Positions 8,646 to 13,376 of a stretch of 13,376 bases of DNA are shown piece by piece. The stretch covers positions 1-13,376 of the forward strand of contig CAMLRE010000015.1 of assembly GCA_946482355.1 (NCBI GenBank). The letters run 5' to 3'. Source of the DNA: an uncultured Bdellovibrio sp. Lineage in GTDB: Bacteria > Bdellovibrionota > Bdellovibrionia > Bdellovibrionales > Bdellovibrionaceae. Under the pieces are notes generated by a model. The model did no database searches and was not told where the DNA came from. It saw nothing but the letters and a program-made list of their open reading frames with translations. How positions within the stretch are numbered: the stretch's first letter is position 1; each line of letters begins with the position of its first letter. Position numbers and translations under genes: made by a program.

Positions 8646-9164
8646 TTACTGTTTTAGCTTTTTTATTTCAGCAACCACTCGTTCAGAATCCAGTGCAGGA
8701 TCGACGTCTCTTAACACGTTTTTAACTTTCAACTGTGGATCAATAATAAACGTCCAACGTTTTGCAACCTTCACCACTGGCATTTTCGCCCCGTAAAGCT
8801 CAGTCACTTTTGCATCGGGATCTGCTAATAAATCAAAACTTAAATGGTGCTCTTTATGAAATTTAGCCTGATCTTCAATGGTGTCAGTACTTATGCCATA
8901 AACTTCTGCCCCTAAATCACGAATTTTTTTAACACTATCACGAAATGCACAGGCCTGTTTTGTACAACCTGGAGTGCCGGCTTTGGGGTAAAAGTATAAA
9001 ACTGTCCATTTTCCTTTGCGTGACGCCAGATCAAACTCAACACCCGCCTGGTTTTTCGCTTTAAAAAGCGGGGCCATGTCATTTATCTTTAGGTCATTTG
9101 CAAACGTGGTTTCTGTGATCATCAGAGTAGAAATCAGCAATAAAGCGGCCATAAGAAATTTCAT
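8646..9164 (-). CDS. bcp: Exported PrxQ/Bcp-type peroxiredoxin
   Basis: The 172-residue precursor has a signal peptide (MKFLMAALLLISTLMITETTFA, cleavage near residue 22) and then a thioredoxin-fold peroxiredoxin of normal Bcp length, about 150 residues. The peroxidatic Cys67 in AGTPGCT and the resolving Cys72 five residues later (GCTKQAC) define the PrxQ CX4C class. VLYFYPK and VYGISTDT are further family signatures. It should reduce hydrogen peroxide and organic peroxides with a thioredoxin-like donor. Export to the periplasm is less common for Bcp, which is usually cytosolic, and implies a periplasmic reductant. ATG 9164 is preferred: AAGGAG lies 10 bases upstream, and a nearer ATG at 9171 is out of frame. 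It is the first of two minus-strand genes, the second being the giant lipoprotein 69 bases on. Confidence 0.9.
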   Translation of the reverse strand: MKFLMAALLLISTLMITETTFANDLKINDMAPLFKAKNQAGVEFDLASRKGKWTVLYFYPKAGTPGCTKQACAFRDSVKKIRDLGAEVYGISTDTIEDQAKFHKEHHLSFDLLADPDAKVTELYGAKMPVVKVAKRWTFIIDPQLKVKNVLRDVDPALDSERVVAEIKKLKQ

Positions 9165-9174
9165 AATCCATTAT

Positions 9175-9180
9175 CTCCTT
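9175..9180 (-). promoter_or_regulatory. Ribosome binding site of the peroxiredoxin gene
   Basis: AAGGAG on the minus strand is a strong Shine-Dalgarno sequence 10 bases before ATG 9164. An out-of-frame ATG begins three bases after it, at 9171. Confidence 0.6.
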
Positions 9181-9199
9181 ACCTTGAGAAAACGAGGTT

Positions 9200-9228
9200 T
9201 TGTTACCCATGTTGAGGCACTATGTAAA
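9200..9228 (-). promoter_or_regulatory. Candidate sigma-70-like promoter of the peroxiredoxin gene
   Basis: On the minus strand TTTACA (9228-9223; 5 of 6 to the -35 consensus) is 17 bases from TAACAA (9205-9200; 3 of 6 to -10). This would start transcription about 28 bases before ATG 9164. On the plus strand the same stretch offers a weak opposing pair, TTGTTA (9200-9205) and TATGTA (9221-9226) with a 15-base spacer, for the operon starting at 9252. The two promoters would therefore overlap face to face. Prediction by eye only. Confidence 0.3.
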
Positions 9229-9251
9229 AGTTTTAATCCAAGAAAAGCCTC

Positions 9252-10163
9252 ATGTCCAAAACTGATTTTGTGACGTATTCTCCCATGAAAATCATGAAAT
9301 TAACGGCCCTTTTACAAAAGCATGAATCAACCAAAGCTTCCGGACTTCTTTTAAGTTTGGGCGATGGCTATTTGGTTGAAAACAACAGCTACTATGGCGC
9401 CGTTCGTAAAAAAGTTAAAACTCTGGACTTCAATTTTTCAGATTCGCCTAATCAAGACTACTTGGCTTTTCCCATGAGCCAACTTGAAAATTTACTCTCG
9501 ACAAAAACCATCTATTTTCAGAACAACATTGAAATTCTGTCGCAGCTTGACCAAAAAGTTCCGCAGCAAATTTCGTGGGACCATATCGGTGGAAACTTAA
9601 AAGCCAATTACGTTTTTCATGAATCTTGCCACGCTATCGCCAGATCGGTTTCAACAAAGTTGGGTCTAACAAAAACCAGCGATCAAAAAATAAAACTGGT
9701 TGTAATGCTTTTAGAAGAATCTTTTGCGAACACATGTGAGTTTATGGCGATCAACGACGCCCAAGATGCCGTTCATAAAATTTTTCTTGAAGCGAATTCT
9801 TTCTTTACCCGCTTTGATGACCGCACGCATTTAAAAAACTTAATTCAAGAAGTGGGTCACAAAAAAGTTTTTAAGTTTATGCTCTACGCGTATTTACACA
9901 GCAACTTTTTAAACGAACACTATACGCAGAACGATTTAAACCGTGTGATGAAGTTAACTTTTAATCACAAGGCGCTTAAAAACTTAAGCCGAAACGCCTT
10001 CGAATTAAGCCCGGGCTTTCGCTTTAACACAACTGAGTTATATTTACGCCTGAATGGCATTAACCAAAATGTTCTAGATGCGTTAGCATTTGATTATTTA
10101 ACCATCGTCGAACAAAATCCAAATCTTTTAAAATTAATAGATGAGCTTACGGAGATTTTTTAA
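9252..10163 (+). CDS. Putative zincin-like metallopeptidase of unknown family (HExxH)
   Basis: I do not recognise the family of this 303-residue protein. It has no signal peptide or membrane segment, so it is probably cytoplasmic. The most informative part is FHESCHAIA at 122-130, an exact HExxH zinc-binding motif (His123, Glu124, His127) in a predicted helix. About 28 residues later comes LLEESFANTCE (153-163), placed like the third-ligand helix of gluzincin metallopeptidases, where Glu155 or Glu156 could be the ligand. A conserved aromatic and positively charged N-terminal part (about 12-120) and an alpha-helical C-terminal half surround this core. Peptidase activity is inference; the motif could be chance in a helical protein. 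ATG 9252 is the first start after the divergent promoter; ATG 9285 is an alternative. The stop codon abuts the next gene's ATG, so this is the first gene of a three-gene operon with the S4-like and ABC-F genes. Confidence 0.7.
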   Translation: MSKTDFVTYSPMKIMKLTALLQKHESTKASGLLLSLGDGYLVENNSYYGAVRKKVKTLDFNFSDSPNQDYLAFPMSQLENLLSTKTIYFQNNIEILSQLDQKVPQQISWDHIGGNLKANYVFHESCHAIARSVSTKLGLTKTSDQKIKLVVMLLEESFANTCEFMAINDAQDAVHKIFLEANSFFTRFDDRTHLKNLIQEVGHKKVFKFMLYAYLHSNFLNEHYTQNDLNRVMKLTFNHKALKNLSRNAFELSPGFRFNTTELYLRLNGINQNVLDALAFDYLTIVEQNPNLLKLIDELTEIF

Positions 10164-10430
10164 ATGACTGACCATGTACCACCAAAACCACCCAATTCAT
10201 TTCGCATTACTTTAGATCTTATGCGCCCAGCAGGCCGCCTAGATGTGGTTTTACTTCAAGCCATCAAAGCCCAAAATGAAAACTTAACTTTACGTGAAAT
10301 TTCGCGCACAGCTTATAAAGAGTTATTCAATTCCGGAAAAATTCAAATCAAAGGTCAAAACGCAAGACCCTCTTCTGGTATTGCTCGCGGAATTACTTAC
10401 GTTGATATTTTAGGATTTAAACAAAAATGA
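10164..10430 (+). CDS. Small S4-like RNA-binding domain protein
   Basis: The 88 residues match the layout of an S4 domain. GRLDVVLLQAI (24-34) is the opening helix with the RLD signature. ISRTAYKELFNSGKIQIKGQ (46-65) corresponds to the 'SR..a..lI..G.V.vNG' alpha-L core. GIARGITYVDI (72-82) is the closing strand. S4 domains bind structured RNA such as rRNA in ribosomal protein S4, pseudouridine synthases and heat-shock Hsp15. This protein is almost nothing but that domain, with a proline-rich N-terminal tail, so it probably docks on rRNA or tRNA rather than acting as an enzyme. Its ATG follows the upstream TAA directly, with GGAG 9 bases before it. Its TGA overlaps the ABC-F start as ATGA. The S4 call comes from pattern reading, not a search; about 10 extra residues between the two halves are a mild mismatch. 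Confidence 0.72.
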   Translation: MTDHVPPKPPNSFRITLDLMRPAGRLDVVLLQAIKAQNENLTLREISRTAYKELFNSGKIQIKGQNARPSSGIARGITYVDILGFKQK

Positions 10431-12022
10431 TTTCTACTAGTAACGTTAGCCTTCGTTTCGGCGGCAAAAAATTATTTGATGAAGTAAATGTGAAATTCAC
10501 ACCGGGTAACTGCTACGGCTTAATCGGAGCCAACGGGGCCGGCAAATCAACATTCTTAAAGATTTTATCTAAAGAATTAGAACCAAACACTGGCGAAGTG
10601 ATTATTCCACCTAAAGCCCGCCTATCGGTTTTAAAACAGGATCACTTTGCTTACGATGAATTTACCGTGATGAACACAGTTCTTATGGGTAATTCTAGGC
10701 TTTATAAAATCATGAAAGAAAAAGAAGAGTTGTATAATAAACCTGATTTTTCTGACGCTGACGGCGAACGCGCTTCTGAATTAGAAGCTGAGTTCGGCGA
10801 GCTTAACGGCTGGGAGGCTGAATCTGACGCCGGTGTATTATTAGCCGGTCTTAACTTAGATGATTCTTACCACCAACGTTTCATGAAAGACTTAAACGGC
10901 GGCGAAAAAGTTAAGGTGTTATTAGCGCAAGCGCTATTAGGAAAGCCCGATATCTTGTTACTGGATGAGCCGACGAATCACTTGGATATTTATGCGATTG
11001 CTTGGTTAGAAGAGTTTTTATTAAACTTTGAAAACACAGTGATTGTGATTTCCCATGACCGTCACTTTTTAAATAAAGTTTGTACGCACATGGCTGATAT
11101 CGACTACGGTAAAGTGACTTGTTACACAGGCAATTATGATTTCTGGCGTGAATCAAGTGAACTTAAACAGCGTTTATTAGCTGACCAAAATAAAAAGTCT
11201 GCTGAAAAAGCCGAAGATTTAAAAGCGTTCATCGCCCGTTTCAGTGCGAATGCCTCTAAGTCTCGCCAGGCGTCTTCACGCGCTAAACAATTAGAAAAAT
11301 TAGAATTTAATGATTTACCGGTTTCGTCACGCAAAGTTCCTTTTATTGGCTTTGATATGAAACGCGAATTAGGAAACGATGTTTTAACTGTTGAAAACCT
11401 AAACTACACGTTAGATGGCCAGCAATTATTAAAAAACGTAAGTTTCAGAATTAACAAAGGCGAAAAAGTGGCTTTTGTGGGTCGCAATGACTTAACAAAA
11501 ACTATTTTGTTCGACATCTTAGCCGGCGAACGCAAAGCCGACTCAGGCACAGTCACTTGGGGTATCACGACGACAACAAGTTACTTTCCGAATGATAATG
11601 CAAAATACTTTCAAGGTGATGAAGACACACTAGTTAACTGGTTACGCCAGTACTCAGAAGATAAAGATGAAACGTTCTTACGCGGTTACTTAGGTAAAAT
11701 GTTATTCGGCGGAAACGACGCTTTAAAAAAACCAAATGTTTTATCCGGCGGTGAAAAAGCCAGATGTATGTTTTCTAAGATGATGCTTTCTGGTGCCAAC
11801 GTTTTAATTATCGATGGTCCGACAAATCACTTAGACTTAGAAAGTATTACGGCGGTGAATGAAGGTATGGAACGCTACAAAGGCACAATTCTATTTACTT
11901 CGCACGATCACCAATTAGTACAGACTGTAGCAAATAAAATTATCGAGATCGATGAAACCGTGATCTTTGATGATAAAACGACTTACGACGAGTATTTAGA
12001 AAAACGCAAAGCTATCCAGTAG
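10427..12022 (+). CDS. ybiT: YbiT-type ABC-F ATPase with degenerate second nucleotide site
   Basis: At 531 residues it has the length and tandem-NBD layout of ABC-F proteins, with no membrane domain. ABC-F factors bind the ribosomal E site and rescue or modulate translation. The inter-domain linker around RFSANASKSRQASSRA and the SHDRHFLNKVCTHMADIDYG stretch are of YbiT type. NBD1 is intact: Walker A GANGAGKST (34-42), Walker B LLLDEPTNHLD with catalytic Glu181, and SHDRH. Its signature is LNGGE (156-160) rather than LSGGE. NBD2 deviates: Walker A reads GRNDLTKT (352-359), with Asp and Thr replacing the two loop glycines, and Walker B reads LIIDGPTNHLD, with Gly464 where the catalytic glutamate should be. 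Its signature LSGGE (439-443) and SHDH are normal. The ATGA overlap couples it to the S4-like gene. Its 3' end overlaps the convergent gene by 11 bases. Confidence 0.92.
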   Translation: MISTSNVSLRFGGKKLFDEVNVKFTPGNCYGLIGANGAGKSTFLKILSKELEPNTGEVIIPPKARLSVLKQDHFAYDEFTVMNTVLMGNSRLYKIMKEKEELYNKPDFSDADGERASELEAEFGELNGWEAESDAGVLLAGLNLDDSYHQRFMKDLNGGEKVKVLLAQALLGKPDILLLDEPTNHLDIYAIAWLEEFLLNFENTVIVISHDRHFLNKVCTHMADIDYGKVTCYTGNYDFWRESSELKQRLLADQNKKSAEKAEDLKAFIARFSANASKSRQASSRAKQLEKLEFNDLPVSSRKVPFIGFDMKRELGNDVLTVENLNYTLDGQQLLKNVSFRINKGEKVAFVGRNDLTKTILFDILAGERKADSGTVTWGITTTTSYFPNDNAKYFQGDEDTLVNWLRQYSEDKDETFLRGYLGKMLFGGNDALKKPNVLSGGEKARCMFSKMMLSGANVLIIDGPTNHLDLESITAVNEGMERYKGTILFTSHDHQLVQTVANKIIEIDETVIFDDKTTYDEYLEKRKAIQ

Positions 12023-12260
12023 GATTAGCTTTGCTTTGTTTTTTCAGCTTCCAGATCATGTACGCGTGAAAGAAAAAAGCAATAACCCACTTCACCCAAA
12101 TGGCTGTGGCTCCGTGAGCATAGCCATAAATACCTGTAGTAATTGACGTAAAAATTCCTAACCAATGCAGATTAATTCTTTGCGGAACAATAATCGAATA
12201 TAAAAATGCTGCTGTCGAAATCCAGCCTATTGTTTCAATAATAATTTCGTTAGTACTCAT
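12012..12260 (-). CDS. Small three-TM membrane protein, SemiSWEET/PQ-loop-like
   Basis: The 82-residue protein has three hydrophobic segments (about 6-25, 31-50 and 53-71) and a short basic tail. A PQ pair sits at 26-27 at the end of the first helix, and GIYGYAHG lies in the middle. This three-helix plan resembles one half of a SWEET sugar transporter (SemiSWEET works as a dimer) and also the small YgjV-like inner membrane family; I cannot choose between them. A transport role is inference. Its ATG directly follows the stop of the thioesterase gene (TAA-ATG), so it is probably co-translated with it. The last 11 bases overlap the 3' end of the ABC-F gene on the other strand. Confidence 0.72.
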   Translation of the reverse strand: MSTNEIIIETIGWISTAAFLYSIIVPQRINLHWLGIFTSITTGIYGYAHGATAIWVKWVIAFFFHAYMIWKLKKQSKANPTG

Positions 12261-12731
12261 TTATTTTTTCGTTCCTAGAGAATCCATTTGTTCTTTCGTA
12301 AGAACAATAAATAGCCCTGTTGATTTAGCGTAGACTTTTTCGTTATCAAAAAGTTCGGCTTCGATAAAAATTTTGCGTTTATCAATGGATGTGATTCTTC
12401 CGCGCATTGAATACTGCTTTAAAACAGGAACCATTTCCATAAAGGCTACGTCAATTTTTGCAGCGACCACACCGTATCCATGAGCCCAGCCTGTTGATCC
12501 CATGACTTCATCTAGCACTGCCGCTTGGCAGCCCCCATGAACATGCCCCGGAGGCCCTGCCGTCGCGGCACTAAACCAAACTTCAGCGTTTAATTCGTGG
12601 TGATTGTTAGATCTTAACAAAACCATTTCAAGCTGCGTGGAACTTAATAAAAACGCTCCCTTGTTATCTCCAGGATACGGTTTTTCAACGACGAGTTGCT
12701 GATCAAATTTTAAATGCTTTTTTGTAGACAT
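12261..12731 (-). CDS. PaaI-like hotdog-fold thioesterase
   Basis: The 156-residue protein is a typical single hotdog-fold length. GPPGHVHGGCQAAVLDEVMG (59-78) is the PaaI family active-site signature: HGG at 65-67 and the acidic Asp74-Glu75 on the central helix. A long mixed-sheet C-terminus follows. Such enzymes hydrolyse acyl-CoA thioesters; the acyl group cannot be inferred. No signal peptide is present, so it is cytoplasmic. ATG 12731 has CAGGGG a few bases upstream on the minus strand. It is the first gene of a two-gene unit, with the small membrane protein following directly. Confidence 0.85.
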   Translation of the reverse strand: MSTKKHLKFDQQLVVEKPYPGDNKGAFLLSSTQLEMVLLRSNNHHELNAEVWFSAATAGPPGHVHGGCQAAVLDEVMGSTGWAHGYGVVAAKIDVAFMEMVPVLKQYSMRGRITSIDKRKIFIEAELFDNEKVYAKSTGLFIVLTKEQMDSLGTKK

Positions 12732-12759
12732 ATGCCCCTGTAAGCATGCTTCAAGTGCC

Positions 12760-12787
12760 TTTAAATGGCAAATAACTAACCTCTCAA
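12760..12787 (-). promoter_or_regulatory. Weak candidate promoter for the thioesterase gene
   Basis: On the minus strand TTGAGA (12787-12782) is 16 bases from TTTAAA (12765-12760), about 28 bases before ATG 12731. The -35 is good and the -10 only fair. Confidence 0.3.
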
Positions 12788-12810
12788 CAGGCTAATAGAC
12801 ATTTAAACGA

Positions 12811-12823
12811 AAATAGGCTATTT
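12811..12823. repeat. Inverted repeat AAATAG-G-CTATTT (operator-like dyad)
   Basis: Perfect 6-base arms with a one-base centre lie between the divergent thioesterase gene and the secreted-protein gene. A size like this fits a dimeric repressor site, but chance cannot be excluded. Confidence 0.3.
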
Positions 12824-12840
12824 CGACGCTTTCCCGTCGA
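12823..12840 (+). repeat. Hairpin TCGACG-ctttcc-CGTCGA in the upstream region of the secreted-protein gene
   Basis: The arms are six bases each with a six-base loop, about 50 bases before ATG 12891. The hairpin touches the preceding dyad, which shares base 12823. It is not followed by a T-run, so it is unlikely to be a terminator. It may be a leader hairpin or operator. Confidence 0.3.
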
Positions 12841-12890
12841 GTCATTAAATTGCATTACAAACCGCGGTGAATAAACCTCAAAGGATTTTT

Positions 12891-13376
12891 ATGAAACGTA
12901 TTTCTTTATTTTTAACGGCGGCCTTAACATTTTCTTCGTTAGCTGCTCAGGCTGTTGTGCAAAAAGAGCAAGTTGGTGTTTGGCCAACGATTCCATTTAT
13001 CCGCGGGGCTGATCTTTGTGTTTACAAAGATGCTTATAGCTCTACTCGTTCTGGTTACATGGATAAAATGGTGGGTTATGCCAAAGACTTAATGTCTGCC
13101 GGAGCCAAAGGTAAAGAAGTTCTTCCGATGTTAGTTGGATTTAACAATCTTTACGATCAAAACTTAGCAGCGGCTAACCAGTACAAGTATATGGAAGTCA
13201 CTCTTGAATCGACTTTAAAATCTTACGTGAGCGATTACTACCGCAATATCAAACCGCGTGTTCAACGTTTAAGTTTCACCCGCGTAAATGATGTGATGTC
13301 TGTGGTGCGTGCTGCGGCCAATGGTCAACGTGATGGTTACTTAGATCAATCGTTAGTTGATAAGTTAGATTATATC
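12891..13376 (+). CDS. Secreted protein of unknown function, 3'-partial
   Basis: The reading frame gives 162 residues without a stop and runs off the window. AAAGGA lies 5 bases before ATG 12891. A signal peptide (MKRISLFLTAALTFSSLAAQA, cleavage near residue 21) is followed by a mature region with one cysteine in ADLCVYKD, then a mostly helical stretch (about 60-150) with regular hydrophobic spacing and many Tyr, Asn, Lys and Arg residues. I recognise no family. It is probably periplasmic or released. Its upstream region carries two inverted repeats, so regulated expression is possible. The missing 3' end prevents any length comparison. Confidence 0.75.
   Translation, partial: MKRISLFLTAALTFSSLAAQAVVQKEQVGVWPTIPFIRGADLCVYKDAYSSTRSGYMDKMVGYAKDLMSAGAKGKEVLPMLVGFNNLYDQNLAAANQYKYMEVTLESTLKSYVSDYYRNIKPRVQRLSFTRVNDVMSVVRAAANGQRDGYLDQSLVDKLDYI

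Overview
The window looks like chromosomal DNA of a predatory-type bacterium of the Bdellovibrionota (Bdellovibrio or Pseudobdellovibrio relatives). This is inferred from the gene content: a secreted L,D-transpeptidase, a very large Ig-plus-beta-propeller surface lipoprotein and an orphan hybrid histidine kinase. The AT-leaning base composition fits a low-GC member such as the Pseudobdellovibrio group, but the species cannot be fixed from sequence alone. The region is compact, with no gene-free stretch longer than about 160 bases. I saw no rRNA, tRNA, CRISPR array, insertion sequence or prophage gene.

Left part (1-4525, all + strand). A probably 5'-truncated DUF4430-like gene overlaps by 17 bases a 99-residue protein with 12 cysteines (CWC plus DUF5522 type). 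Then come a secreted YkuD L,D-transpeptidase (peptidoglycan cross-linking or remodelling) and an 836-residue membrane hybrid histidine kinase (8 TM, PAS, HisKA, HATPase, REC). The kinase stop codon is embedded in the ATGA start of a YfbR/HDDC2-like HD-domain phosphohydrolase, so those two genes are almost certainly translationally coupled.

Middle (4545-9164, - strand). A PrxQ/Bcp-type peroxiredoxin with a signal peptide is followed 69 bases downstream by a 1343-residue lipoprotein. The lipoprotein combines several Ig-like modules with a C-terminal NHL-like beta-propeller.

Right part. Diverging from the peroxiredoxin is a tight three-gene + strand operon (9252-12022). It encodes a cytoplasmic protein with an HExxH zincin-like motif that I cannot assign to a named family, an 88-residue S4-like RNA-binding protein, and a YbiT-type ABC-F ATPase. 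The genes join as TAA-ATG and ATGA. The ABC-F protein has an intact first nucleotide site, but its second composite site is degenerate, including loss of the Walker B glutamate (E to G). This operon is the best candidate for an undescribed functional unit, plausibly acting on ribosomes or translation. Converging on it with an 11-base 3' overlap is a two-gene - strand unit: a PaaI-like hotdog thioesterase and a small 3-TM PQ-loop-like membrane protein. A final secreted protein of unknown function starts at 12891 and runs off the window, preceded by an intergenic region with inverted repeats.
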